Source of the DNA: Parapedobacter defluvii | GTDB taxonomy: Bacteria > Bacteroidota > Bacteroidia > Sphingobacteriales > Sphingobacteriaceae | Direction: 5' to 3' | Length of the DNA stretch: 64,000 nucleotides | Assembly (NCBI RefSeq): GCF_014642075.1 | Contig: NZ_BMIK01000001.1 | Coordinates: forward strand, 372,001 to 436,000 | Shown here: piece after piece, positions 7,491-15,911 of the stretch | Position numbering within the stretch: position 1 is the first letter of the stretch | How the letters are laid out: every line of letters begins with the position of its first letter | Program-made: the position numbers and the translations under genes | Notes under the pieces: generated by a model | What the model was told of the DNA's origin: nothing | Databases searched by the model: none | What the model saw: only the letters and a program-made list of their open reading frames with translations

Positions 7491-8185
7491 GTTTCCACGA
7501 GTAATCTCTTTCAAAGCGTCGCGAAAAGCCCCGTCTGATTATTGTAAGAAGCTGCATTTGTTAATTCAATTCTTACATCTAAATCAAAAATATAAATGAA
7601 GCAAAATTTACGCTTAACGACCATGCTTTGGCCTTTACTGAGGTCATTTACCCCTCGCTTATTGCGATCGACGGAGCCTAAGTCAACTAGCCAACATATA
7701 TACGTCGGTTCCATCGGCAGGATTACCAGCCGCCTTATTTGGCGGAGTGCGGGACGGCTTCGGGACCGCTCCCAGACTGCTGCGGTCACACTGGCGGTAT
7801 CGGGGCGTTCCGCTAGGAGTCACAGTGCTGTTTTTAGGCACCGAAACCCGAACGATAGTGCCGGAATATCGCACGAAGGCCCGACCATGATGCAGAGCGG
7901 TTTGGGCGCGGATATACCTAAGGGTAAATCCTCCATGGAGACATGCTTTCGCCCACCTTCCCTTACCCTTCTTTCGGGTCCTATCCCCATGTGTCCCGCA
8001 TATACTTCGGTAAAAAAACCAAAAAGCGACACGTTAGCGAATAGCAAGCGGCTACATAGCGGGAGAAAGGCATATATGGAGGGACATGGAATGGGGTGGA
8101 ACGGATGCTCGTCAACCACTTGGGGTTGGTTCAAATATGCCGGTGCAATTGTTCTACCCTTGCTCGGCCGCGCTTTGGCAATTTC
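7491..8185. other. Gene-poor stretch with no confident feature
   Basis: I see no gene, tRNA or rRNA here. A plus-strand frame in register with the TlpA-like gene is open from 7596, but its translation is rich in Arg, Ser and Pro with no recognisable domain. Short minus-strand frames are also open. It is GC-richer than the block to its left, so the change in composition falls near 7.5 kb. Confidence 0.4.
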
Positions 8186-8300
8186 TCGAAGCGTTGTCGA
8201 AGGTTTCTCGAAGCACAGTCGAACACTTGTCGAAGCGTTGTCGAAGGATTGTCGAACAAGTCTCGAACAACAGTCGAACGCCTGTCGAAGAAATTTTGAA
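8186..8300. repeat. Ten TCGAA sites at exact 11-bp pitch
   Basis: TCGAA starts at 8186, 8197, 8208, 8219, 8230, 8241, 8252, 8263, 8274 and 8285, and a degenerate TTGAA at 8296. Each is followed by six variable bases, so only the core and the spacing are conserved. Eleven base pairs is close to one helical turn, placing all cores on one face of the DNA. Because 11 is not a multiple of 3, all three forward frames stay open and encode an 11-residue repeat (SRTLVEALSKD-like). The array sits just before the TlpA/SusC/SusD genes. Confidence 0.8.
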
Positions 8301-8302
8301 GA

Positions 8303-8401
8303 ATCATGTGTTTGGACCCATGCGATGGCTCCAGCCCGTTATGGGCTGGGCCTCGCTTTGGGATTGATGGCAACACTGTTTCTAACGATCATGTGTTTGG
8401 A
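8303..8401. repeat. 14-bp direct repeat bracketing a 7-bp palindrome
   Basis: ATCATGTGTTTGGA occurs at 8303-8316 and 8388-8401. Between them CCAGCCC/GGGCTGG (8331-8337, 8343-8349) is a perfect inverted repeat with a 5-bp spacer. The second copy lies inside the signal-peptide coding region of the next gene, suggesting a local duplication. Confidence 0.5.
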
Positions 8402-9206
8402 AGCCCGTGCGCAGGCACCTGGCGTTCTGTCGGGGCCTGCTGTCACGGCGCTAAACCAAACCCTTATCGAAGGAACGGTACGCTCGGCATCCACCAACAT
8501 GCCTATCGAAGGTGCCAAAGTTCGTCTCTCGCACTCTGATACGATTGTGTTTACAGATGCAGACGGCACTTTCTCTATCGCTACCGCGAGAAAAGAAGGT
8601 GAGGTAGAAGCAAGCTTTGCCGGATACATGCCGGTACGCAAACCTTTTGACGAGACCGGTATCGGCGCATCGGCATCCACTTTCCGTTTACCCACAGATG
8701 TTACAACCGTTGACAAACTATTACTTGGCGATACCATTCCGGTTAGTCTGTGGGATCTACCGCTTACGGTAGTAAACCATCCGAAGGGCAGACATACCGT
8801 GACCCTGCGGGAATACCAAGATAGGAAGCTGATTGTACTGGATTTTTGGGCACGCTGGTGCTCGCCCTGTGTCAAGTCGGTAGACCACTGGGGCCAAGCG
8901 CAAACGGAGTTTCCCGATGAACTGGCTGTCATCACGGTGCATGTCGACTTTCCCGATCGGGCGTTGCCATTCATGCAAAACCGTGGATGGCAGGTACCTG
9001 CTGTGATAGGGGTTCCCGGAGACTATCTGAACGCCTACTTCCACCATGCACGGCAGGTGGGCAGTGTTATCTGGATATATCAGGGCAGATTCTATGCCGC
9101 ACCCAAAGATAAGAAGTATCCGATTGCGGAGCTGAGGAAGTTGCTGAATGGGGATCCGATAAGCGATATCCCCTCGACTGCGACATACCTGCACACAACC
9201 AAATGA
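8325..9206 (+). CDS. TlpA-like thioredoxin-fold protein with carboxypeptidase-regulatory-like domain
   Basis: From the ATG at 8325 the product has 293 residues: a signal peptide (about 1-30, ending EARAQA), a carboxypeptidase-regulatory-like beta-sandwich (about 46-110, with TDADGTFSI), then a thioredoxin fold with the redox motif WCSPC at 178-182. It is probably a periplasmic thiol-disulfide protein. The usual cis-proline region is replaced by RQVGSVIWI, with no proline visible, which is odd for the family. The same frame is open upstream to 7596 and an ATG at 8077 is possible, but only the 8325 start begins at a proper signal peptide. SusC begins 22 bp later, so the gene is probably co-transcribed with the SusC/SusD pair. 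Confidence 0.75.
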   Translation: MAPARYGLGLALGLMATLFLTIMCLEARAQAPGVLSGPAVTALNQTLIEGTVRSASTNMPIEGAKVRLSHSDTIVFTDADGTFSIATARKEGEVEASFAGYMPVRKPFDETGIGASASTFRLPTDVTTVDKLLLGDTIPVSLWDLPLTVVNHPKGRHTVTLREYQDRKLIVLDFWARWCSPCVKSVDHWGQAQTEFPDELAVITVHVDFPDRALPFMQNRGWQVPAVIGVPGDYLNAYFHHARQVGSVIWIYQGRFYAAPKDKKYPIAELRKLLNGDPISDIPSTATYLHTTK

Positions 9207-9228
9207 AACCATAAACTAACAGAATAAA

Positions 9229-12200
9229 ATGAAACATTTTTTAATCATGGCTGCCTTTGCTTTCTTCGGCTGGCAGGCGAATGCCCAAACTGTTGTTGGA
9301 GGCACTATCCGGGATGCGGCAGATGGACATCCACTGACCGGAGTGACCCTCAAATTGAAGCGTGCACACCTAACCCTGAAAAGCGATTCCAATGGCCATT
9401 TCAGGATGTCCCTGCAAAGACCGGATACACTCATGGTCAGCTATGTAGGATATACTTCACAATCCGTTGCTGTCGGACCGGATCAGAAAGACCTAACCAT
9501 TATGCTTGACCGCAGTGACAACGTACTGGAAACTGTGGAAATCAGTACGGGCTATTACCGGCTTCCGAAAGAACGGGCTACAGGAAGTTTCGTTCACATC
9601 GACAACCAATTGCTGAATAGAAGCATGGGGGGCAATGTGCTTCAACGGCTGGAAGGCATAGCGCCCGGTGTCCAATTCGTCAATTCAGGTGGAACTACGG
9701 CCGCTGATATACGCGTACGTGGCCTGAGTACGATTGAATCGGATGAAACACCATTGATCATATTGGATAACTTTCCCTACGAAGGCTCGCTGGATAACAT
9801 CGATCCCGATGATATCGAGAGCATCACAGTCTTGAAAGACGCTGCGGCCGCCAGTATCTGGGGTGCACGGGCAGGCAACGGTGTTATGGTGATCACCAGT
9901 AAAAAGGCAGCTCAAGATGGGAGGGTTCATATCTCCCTCAACGCAAACACCAATATCACCGAAAAGCCCGATCTGCTTTACTCTAAAAGCTGGCTCCCCT
10001 CGGCTACCGTGATGGAAATCGAGAAAAAGCGCTATGAGCTCGGCCACTACACGTTTAACGAGCGGACGCCTGTACCGCTATATGTCGAGTGGCTGCGGGC
10101 TTTTGACGAAGGATTGATCAGCGCACCGCAATTGGAGGAACAGGAAAGGGTAATGCGAAACACCGATGCACGCCGGCAGGCAATGGATTACCTGTACCGC
10201 GGTGGCGGATTCAGGCAGTATACACTGAATGTATCAGGCGGAGCCGAGCGGTATGGATATGAAATATCAGGCGCTTACTACAATAACTTGGATAACTTGG
10301 TCGGTAACAACAGCAAACGCTACAATCTGGGTGTCCGCAATCGCTTCAAACCCTATGATGGTATGGAAATCAGTGTAGGCATTGCCTACGTGGGCCACCA
10401 ATCGGTAAATAACGGAGTGGATTATTCCAGCCTGTCTGTGCCTAATGTCGGCATATCGCCTTACATGCGGTTGATGGATGAAAACGGTAATCCACTGCCC
10501 GTGGTGAAAGGTATCCGGTTCGGCTATGCCGAACAGGCGGAGGCCAATGGCCTGTTGGATTGGCTATACCGGCCTGTTGAAGAAAGAAATTTGATAGATA
10601 ATACGGCTCGCAGCAATGAATTGCGCCTGAATAGTGAATGGACGGCCAAGCTTTGGAAGGGCTTCTCTGCGAGTGCCATTTACCAGTATGTACGGGGCAA
10701 TGAGCAATCGCAGTTTCACTACCACAAAGACAGCTATTTTGTACGTGACCTTGTAAATGCCTTCACCCAGCCCAATGGCAATAGCATAGTTCCGAACAAT
10801 GGTATTTTGCTGACGGGCAACCCTGCAGAGCGCTTTTCGCATTTCGGCCGTACCCAGGTCGATTACCAAGCCACCTACCACGTTCAGCATAGTATCTCTG
10901 CATTGGTGGGGGCGGAAATCCGCCATAGCCAGCAGGAAGTGCTGCCTGGGACGATACTGTATAATTACGACGACAACTACCTGACGGGGAGTGCTCAATT
11001 CAACTATAACGAGCTCTATCCTACCTTGCCCGCAGGATCGCCCAACCGCCGGTTACAGGGGCCATCGTCGGTTCGTCGGTTTTTGGTAAACCGTGATTTG
11101 TCGTACTATGCCAATGCAAGCTATGTCTACGCAAACCGTTACATGCTGAGCGGCAGTTTGCGGTGGGACGGGTCAAATCTCTTTGGTGTAAAGGCCAACC
11201 AGAAAGGAGTGCCTTTATGGTCGGTAGGCGGTGGATGGGAGCTAAGTCGCGAGGGGTTCTATCCGTGGGCCGTATGGCTGCCCTATGTACGGCTTAGGGC
11301 TACCTATGGCATCAGCGGAAATGTAAACAAGCGTGTTACCCATTTCCCGACAGTCCGCTACGGTACAACTCCGGTAGGGTTGACGGCTGCCATGATAACA
11401 AGTGTCGGCAACCCATCCTTACAATGGGAACGGGTTTCTACGGCAAACTTCGCGCTCGAATGGCGGTCAGCAAATAACCGGCTCACCGGCTCGGTAGAGA
11501 AGTTTACCAAACAGGGCAGCGATCTGATCGGGGATGAATTTATGGATCCCACAACGGGCATAACCGGGAGTTATAAGATCAATTATGCCAGCATACGTAC
11601 TTCGGGGTGGGACATACAGCTCAACAGTCGTAACACCACAGGCAGAGTGGGATGGAACACGACCTTGCTGATGAGTTGGGTAGACAACGAGGTGACCCAC
11701 TACAATGGCAATGAAACATTAGCCACGTATAGGTATCTCGCCTCCTCCAAGCCGCCGGTAGTCCACACCTCGCGGGATCTGGTTTACGCGCTGCCGTGGT
11801 ATGGCCTTTCTCCGGAAAATGGGTATCCCATCGCCTACCTGGATGGCCAGCCTACCGACGACTATCGGACGTATTACAACCAACTGATATTGGATGACCT
11901 GGTTTCTGCCGGTGTCACAGTGCCGCCTTTCTATGGCTCGTTGCGGAATGACCTGAGCTACGCAAACCTCAATATTGGCGTATTGCTCACGTGGAAATCG
12001 GGCTATGTATTCCGTAGAAGTTCGTTTTATCCCGGAGGGGAGTTTACTGGAAATTTCCATGAGGATTATTTCAGGAGATGGGCGAAGCCCGGGGATGAGC
12101 TGCACACCGATGTGCCGGCCTATTTGCCGCTTGAGGCAATTGGTTCTGGCAATTATATGGCCACGGTTTACAGCGAGTCGGAAGCGTTAATCACGAAGGG

Positions 12201-12414
12201 AGATCACATCCGCATACAGGATGTCAACCTAAGTTACACGCTGCCGAAGCGGATTACGGAAAACCTTAACATGCAGTCCATTCGCATTTCGGCGTATGCG
12301 CGGAATCTGGGTATATTATGGAAAGCCAATAAGCAGGGGATCGATCCCGATTATGTAAATGCGCTGTACGGGGCACCCCGATCATATTCATTGGGGCTGA
12401 ACGTAACTTTTTAA
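9229..12414 (+). CDS. SusC/RagA-type TonB-linked outer-membrane transporter
   Basis: 1061 residues. An N-terminal signal peptide (MKHFLIMAAFAFFGWQANAQ) is followed by a carboxypeptidase-regulatory-like domain (about 22-95; GTIRDAADGHPLTGV, SDSNGHFRMS), a TonB-type box region and plug (about 105-230; IRVRGLSTIESDETPLIILD, VLKDAAAASIWGARAGNGV), then a long beta-barrel ending in aromatic-rich LGLNVTF. SusC proteins import glycan or peptide fragments with an SusD lipoprotein lid; that partner follows 10 bp downstream. The preceding TlpA-like gene is unusual company for a glycan locus and leaves open a peptide or thiol-related substrate. No enzyme gene sits beside it to reveal the ligand. Confidence 0.95.
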   Translation: MKHFLIMAAFAFFGWQANAQTVVGGTIRDAADGHPLTGVTLKLKRAHLTLKSDSNGHFRMSLQRPDTLMVSYVGYTSQSVAVGPDQKDLTIMLDRSDNVLETVEISTGYYRLPKERATGSFVHIDNQLLNRSMGGNVLQRLEGIAPGVQFVNSGGTTAADIRVRGLSTIESDETPLIILDNFPYEGSLDNIDPDDIESITVLKDAAAASIWGARAGNGVMVITSKKAAQDGRVHISLNANTNITEKPDLLYSKSWLPSATVMEIEKKRYELGHYTFNERTPVPLYVEWLRAFDEGLISAPQLEEQERVMRNTDARRQAMDYLYRGGGFRQYTLNVSGGAERYGYEISGAYYNNLDNLVGNNSKRYNLGVRNRFKPYDGMEISVGIAYVGHQSVNNGVDYSSLSVPNVGISPYMRLMDENGNPLPVVKGIRFGYAEQAEANGLLDWLYRPVEERNLIDNTARSNELRLNSEWTAKLWKGFSASAIYQYVRGNEQSQFHYHKDSYFVRDLVNAFTQPNGNSIVPNNGILLTGNPAERFSHFGRTQVDYQATYHVQHSISALVGAEIRHSQQEVLPGTILYNYDDNYLTGSAQFNYNELYPTLPAGSPNRRLQGPSSVRRFLVNRDLSYYANASYVYANRYMLSGSLRWDGSNLFGVKANQKGVPLWSVGGGWELSREGFYPWAVWLPYVRLRATYGISGNVNKRVTHFPTVRYGTTPVGLTAAMITSVGNPSLQWERVSTANFALEWRSANNRLTGSVEKFTKQGSDLIGDEFMDPTTGITGSYKINYASIRTSGWDIQLNSRNTTGRVGWNTTLLMSWVDNEVTHYNGNETLATYRYLASSKPPVVHTSRDLVYALPWYGLSPENGYPIAYLDGQPTDDYRTYYNQLILDDLVSAGVTVPPFYGSLRNDLSYANLNIGVLLTWKSGYVFRRSSFYPGGEFTGNFHEDYFRRWAKPGDELHTDVPAYLPLEAIGSGNYMATVYSESEALITKGDHIRIQDVNLSYTLPKRITENLNMQSIRISAYARNLGILWKANKQGIDPDYVNALYGAPRSYSLGLNVTF

Positions 12415-12424
12415 TTTATTAGCT

Positions 12425-13804
12425 ATGAGAACAATCATCATTGGAGCAATGGGAATGCTCGCTTTATTGTCGCAATCCTGCGGCCACGAATTTCTCGAAG
12501 TAAAATCGGATATCAGTATCGGATCTCCGTCTACGATAGCAGACTATCAGGCGCTGTTGGACAATGGCAATTCGGTCATGAACAACAATGCATCGTTCGT
12601 ACTGGGTATGATAGGTGGGGAGGAGTTCTACATAGACGATTCGCGCTGGCTTAACTATCCATCCATAAGCCAGAAAAATGCATATGTATGGGCAGAGAAT
12701 GTATACGAGCGCGAGTCCGTTGGGGATTGGAACAGTGGGTATCAGCGGATACTGTATGCAAATATGGCATTGGAAGGCCTGAAAAATATTGAACCGTCCG
12801 CAGTAGAGCGGGACGCATGGAACATGGCACAGGGTTCGGCATTATTTTTCCGTGCGTGGAATTACTTCCAACTGGCACAGCTTTTTTGTAAACCCTACGA
12901 AGCTGTGACCGCCGCGAACGAATTGGGGCTTCCGCTAAGACTGGAGCCGGATGTCACAATCAAAAGCAGGCGGGCCTCGCTTTCGGAAACGTATGGCCGG
13001 ATGTTGGCAGATTTGGAGGAGGCGCAGCTATTGCTTCCGGATAAACCTTCTGTTAAGATGCGTCCATCAAAAGTGGCGTGTTATGCATTGCTGGCCCGGA
13101 TTTATTTACAGATGGAAAATTATGAGCTTGCTGAGCAATATGCCGAAAAGACGCTTCGTATACAGGATGACTTGATTGATTACAATGCATTGCCGATAGA
13201 AGCCAGTTATCCGTTCCCTACAGGCTATGGGGCCGAAAATGAAGAGGTGATTTTTTTCTGTTACATTCCTTCTTATCCCATGTTTTCAACGGCACAGATG
13301 CATGTAGAAGAAGGGTTACTGAACCTATATCATGACAATGACCTCCGGTTGTCCGTGTTCTATGCAACCGGCAGTGGGGGTAATGTCTTTTTCAGAGGCT
13401 CCTATTACGGCTCGATAGCGCCTTTCGTAGGGCTTTCTACCTCTGAGGTGCTATTGATACGCGCGGAATGTTACGCCCGGCGTGGAGCGTTGGAACTGGC
13501 ATTAGCAGATATGAACAGATTGGGTATTCATCGTTTTGAGCATGGATATTTCGGCTCTTTTGAGGGGCTTAATTCTGAACAGGTATTACAGTTGGTGTTG
13601 GAAGAACGAAGGCGTGAATTGGCATTTCGGGGGATACGATGGGAAGACAGGAGACGCCTGAATAAGGATAGCCGGTTTGCCACGACGATAAGCCGAACGA
13701 TAGGCGGCAGGTTGTATGAATTGACTCCGGGAAGCAATCGCTACGTATGGCCGTTGCCCGATGAGGTGATCGAATTGACCGGTATGCAGCAGAACCCGCG
13801 ATAA
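12425..13804 (+). CDS. SusD/RagB-type outer-membrane lipoprotein
   Basis: 459 residues with a lipoprotein signal (lipobox LSQSC, Cys at about 19) and the SusD layout: an N-terminal segment with NASFVLGMIGGEEFYIDD, TPR-like helices (ALFFRAWNYFQLAQLF, ALLARIYLQMENYELAEQYA), and the C-terminal RRRELAFRGIRWEDRRRL block. The end WPLPDEVIELTGMQQNPR is a normal family terminus, so the gene is intact although somewhat short. It is the surface binding partner of the SusC just upstream (10-bp gap). The strong terminator at 13812-13846 closes this operon. Confidence 0.95.
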   Translation: MRTIIIGAMGMLALLSQSCGHEFLEVKSDISIGSPSTIADYQALLDNGNSVMNNNASFVLGMIGGEEFYIDDSRWLNYPSISQKNAYVWAENVYERESVGDWNSGYQRILYANMALEGLKNIEPSAVERDAWNMAQGSALFFRAWNYFQLAQLFCKPYEAVTAANELGLPLRLEPDVTIKSRRASLSETYGRMLADLEEAQLLLPDKPSVKMRPSKVACYALLARIYLQMENYELAEQYAEKTLRIQDDLIDYNALPIEASYPFPTGYGAENEEVIFFCYIPSYPMFSTAQMHVEEGLLNLYHDNDLRLSVFYATGSGGNVFFRGSYYGSIAPFVGLSTSEVLLIRAECYARRGALELALADMNRLGIHRFEHGYFGSFEGLNSEQVLQLVLEERRRELAFRGIRWEDRRRLNKDSRFATTISRTIGGRLYELTPGSNRYVWPLPDEVIELTGMQQNPR

Positions 13805-13811
13805 GGATTAT

Positions 13812-13846
13812 AAAAGAAGGGAGAATCACCTGATCTCCCTTCTTTT
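13812..13846. terminator. Strong bidirectional intrinsic terminator
   Basis: A perfect 13-bp stem, AAAAGAAGGGAGA (13812-13824) with TCTCCCTTCTTTT (13834-13846), encloses a 9-nt loop. It carries T residues at the plus-strand end and, by symmetry, at the minus-strand end. It separates the SusD gene from the convergent gene at 13855-14256 and could stop both. Confidence 0.9.
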
Positions 13847-13854
13847 GTCCGGAG

Positions 13855-14256
13855 TTAGTTTTCCGGCACTTGCCGTGCATACCCATCGGCAGACCCGGCG
13901 CTAAGCGGATCGATCTCCGCGCCTAACCCGTCCGCTTGATCAACCGTTTTATTGATAGGGTCTTCGTTGGGAGGAAACAGAGACATATCAAGATAGACTG
14001 CGCAAGGAGGTGTAAGCGTTTGAGTTATACTGCATTCCTCCGATTCAAGTTCCTCACCAATGAAGGAAACGATTTCCTGATTTTGCGGGTTGTCTTCAGA
14101 ACCTGAACCGGTATGCTGGATTTGATACCACCCACTTTCAGGCGCTGCAAACCGTTCAGCATATTTAAACGCCGAGAACCCGATAAATGTGGCCGCCAGG
14201 GCCAGGGTGAAGAATTGGTCCTTGACCACCTTCACCGATTTAGAAAAAAAGCTCAT
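13855..14256 (-). CDS. Small exported or membrane-anchored protein, unknown
   Basis: 133 residues. One hydrophobic N-terminal segment (about residues 14-29, FFTLALAATFIGFSAF) could be a signal or anchor, followed by an acidic, Pro/Asn-rich exported portion with two Cys in SEECSITQTLTPPC. The family is not recognised with certainty; Bacteroidota often place small exported proteins of this kind next to MauE/DoxX-type membrane proteins, and the MauE-like gene lies 87 bp upstream on the same strand. The two cysteines may be redox partners of that membrane protein (inference). Confidence 0.7.
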   Translation of the reverse strand: MSFFSKSVKVVKDQFFTLALAATFIGFSAFKYAERFAAPESGWYQIQHTGSGSEDNPQNQEIVSFIGEELESEECSITQTLTPPCAVYLDMSLFPPNEDPINKTVDQADGLGAEIDPLSAGSADGYARQVPEN

Positions 14257-14343
14257 AATTAGAAAATTAAGGGCATACCCGTTTTGCCTGCGGCATGCGC
14301 ACAGGGATCCATAATTGATGAAGGCCGCCTCGCTACAGGCTTC

Positions 14344-14928
14344 CTACATCTTCGGTTTACATTGTACGGCCCCGCGCCGGAATACAGCAAACCTGCGCGG
14401 AAAACGAAAACGTTGAATCAGCGCGCAATGTGTTCTTGGGGTACTCACTGCACGCTGTTTGAAAAACAGGCGTACAAACTTCCGGTACGGTGGGCGTCCC
14501 GCGCCGCGGGCGCGTGTAAACCAAATGCCGACAATAGAAAAAAGGAGAAAGACGGCATTGAACCATAAGTGTTCTTCCCAGCTTAAGCCGCTGATAACCG
14601 ACCCGCAGCCGCAGGGGCGCTTTTCATACCAACCCAGTACGCCAAAAAGTATAAAGAGGGTGAGACCGAACATAAGTGCCGTGGAAAGCCACATTCCTTG
14701 GTAAATACGCCGCCGGTTATTCCGCCAGGCAATCAGCACAGCGGCAAGTAGTTCCAACAGGGGTAGCAGCCAGAACAGGATATCCGCCCACCAATCGGGG
14801 ATCGGCTGCCGCAGCAGGACGCTGTGGAACCCTTTCAGATCCCACAGCTTATCCGCTGCTACCGGAACCCACAACCCAACCAAAGCTAACCGGACAATGA
14901 AAATGATATGTTTTCTGTTGAGTTTCAT
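14344..14928 (-). CDS. MauE/DoxX-like redox-associated membrane protein
   Basis: 194 residues from the ATG at 14928; an earlier start at 14979 adds a non-hydrophobic leader. Four membrane helices span about residues 8-140 (FIVRLALVGLWVPVAADKLW, ILFWLLPLLELLAAVLIAW, MFGLTLFILFGVLGW, WFNAVFLLFSIVGIWF). The motif RPCGCGSVISGLSWEEH after helix three is typical of Bacteroidota MauE-like proteins, where the cysteine pair is thought to relay disulfide electrons. The last 50 or so residues are basic and unlike a membrane protein tail, so the original stop may have been lost by a frameshift. The small exported protein follows downstream. Confidence 0.75.
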   Translation of the reverse strand: MKLNRKHIIFIVRLALVGLWVPVAADKLWDLKGFHSVLLRQPIPDWWADILFWLLPLLELLAAVLIAWRNNRRRIYQGMWLSTALMFGLTLFILFGVLGWYEKRPCGCGSVISGLSWEEHLWFNAVFLLFSIVGIWFTRARGAGRPPYRKFVRLFFKQRAVSTPRTHCALIQRFRFPRRFAVFRRGAVQCKPKM

Positions 14929-14962
14929 ATTACAAAGATCGGTCAGATAGGAGGGGTGCACC

Positions 14963-15006
14963 TGCTTCTGGAGAAGCAAGTTTTATAGATATTTTTATTA
15001 TCTTTG
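14963..15006 (+). promoter_or_regulatory. Promoter of the DUF2281 gene with upstream inverted repeat
   Basis: TATCTTTG at 14999-15006 matches the Bacteroidota -7 consensus TAnnTTTG, 20 bp before the ATG at 15027. A perfect 6-bp inverted repeat TGCTTC/GAAGCA (14963-14968, 14973-14978) lies just upstream, a possible operator. Confidence 0.5.
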
Positions 15007-15026
15007 ATTGTTGTTAGCTAAATATA

Positions 15027-15230
15027 ATGGGACAGGTTCAACTTGTTGAGAAAATAAAAAAGATACCTCCAGCGTACCAGCAGGAGGTAGAAGATTTTAT
15101 CGATTTTATATTGAGTAAAAAGCGATCAGTTGTTGCAAAGAAAGTTTCTCCTAGGAAAGTGGGACTTCTGAAAGGGAAGCTTAAAATGGCTGAGGACTTT
15201 GATGATCCGTTATGGCCAAATATCCGTTAA
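15027..15230 (+). CDS. DUF2281/VapB-like antitoxin, apparently without toxin
   Basis: 67 residues. The N-terminus VEKIKKIPPAYQQEVEDFID, the basic linker and the C-terminal LLKGKLKMAEDFDDPL match DUF2281 proteins, which usually act as antitoxins upstream of a PIN-domain VapC RNase. Here no PIN gene follows: the next feature is a convergent regulator ending 24 bp away. The protein ends at PLWPNIR, slightly early for the family, so the module may have lost its toxin by deletion. A good TAnnTTTG promoter precedes it, so it is likely still expressed. Confidence 0.8.
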   Translation: MGQVQLVEKIKKIPPAYQQEVEDFIDFILSKKRSVVAKKVSPRKVGLLKGKLKMAEDFDDPLWPNIR

Positions 15231-15254
15231 AAGTGATTTGGTAGAAAACTCAAG

Positions 15255-15860
15255 CTAGATATCCCGGTTCACCCGCGTAATCGTTATCCGCGAAATATTC
15301 AGATAATCCGCATGCTCCTGTTGCGACGTAACGAGCCGTAGCGGTTTCATGTAATCATCCCGCACAAACTCCGCGTAGCGCTCCCGTTCGTCTTTCATGA
15401 GCATCAACCGATTCTTGGCCCGGTATTGCTTCAACTTTTTCTGCTCCATCACATCCACCAGCGTATCGGCTTCGCGGCACGATTCTTTGTAAGCTCGCAA
15501 TGCATCCGCCGGAATGCGGATAACCGTGCTGCGCCGAAGGGCCGCAACGAAGTAATATACCTGTTTGTTCGTATACAGATTACGGGTGGTGAGCACCGTA
15601 TCACCCGGCAAGAGCAAACGGTCGATACGTCGGCGACCATCGAGGTCCCACCACAACGTGGCCAGTAGTCCGTCGCATACCAAATATAGGTAATCCCGGT
15701 GGCGGCCGTCTTCATCCGGCTCGAACAGTAGCGTACCCCGTTTCATTTCAATCACCTGGGCATAGGTGTGCAGCCATTCGCGGTGGGATGCGTCCACGGG
15801 GCAGTAGCGGGCCCAGTAGTTTAGCAGAAATAGCAAAGCTGAGTCTTTTTCCAGTTTCAT
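15255..15860 (-). CDS. Crp/Fnr-like transcriptional regulator
   Basis: 201 residues from the ATG at 15860; a GTG at 15902 would add 14. Residues about 35-115 form a cyclic-nucleotide-binding-like beta-roll (RGTLLFEPDEDGRHRDYLYL, LPGDTV) and the C-terminal SQQEHADYLNISRITITRV is a winged helix-turn-helix. No cNMP-contact arginine motif is obvious, so it may respond to something else, as many Bacteroidota Crp/Fnr-like proteins do. The upstream unknown gene (15912-16319) is on the same strand and probably co-transcribed. It converges on the DUF2281 gene. Confidence 0.85.
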   Translation of the reverse strand: MKLEKDSALLFLLNYWARYCPVDASHREWLHTYAQVIEMKRGTLLFEPDEDGRHRDYLYLVCDGLLATLWWDLDGRRRIDRLLLPGDTVLTTRNLYTNKQVYYFVAALRRSTVIRIPADALRAYKESCREADTLVDVMEQKKLKQYRAKNRLMLMKDERERYAEFVRDDYMKPLRLVTSQQEHADYLNISRITITRVNRDI

Positions 15861-15911
15861 TGCATCTGGCAAGAAAAGAGTGGAGCCAATGGCTGACTCC
15901 ACTCCTGAACA

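Noticed and set aside
8186-8300. CRISPR array
   Set aside because: The repeat core is 5 bp at an 11-bp pitch, far shorter than CRISPR repeats and spacers, and no cas genes are present.
7596-8324. N-terminal extension of the TlpA-like gene
   Set aside because: No domain, unusual residue make-up, and a proper signal peptide begins only at 8325; kept as a finding, not as coding sequence.
8086-8367. Alternative frames over the TCGAA array encoding similar 11-residue repeats
   Set aside because: All three forward frames give the same kind of repeat because the DNA period is 11 bp; none has a separate gene context.
14284-14568. Plus-strand frames opposite the MauE-like gene
   Set aside because: They are antisense to a gene with clear membrane helices and have no homology-like features.
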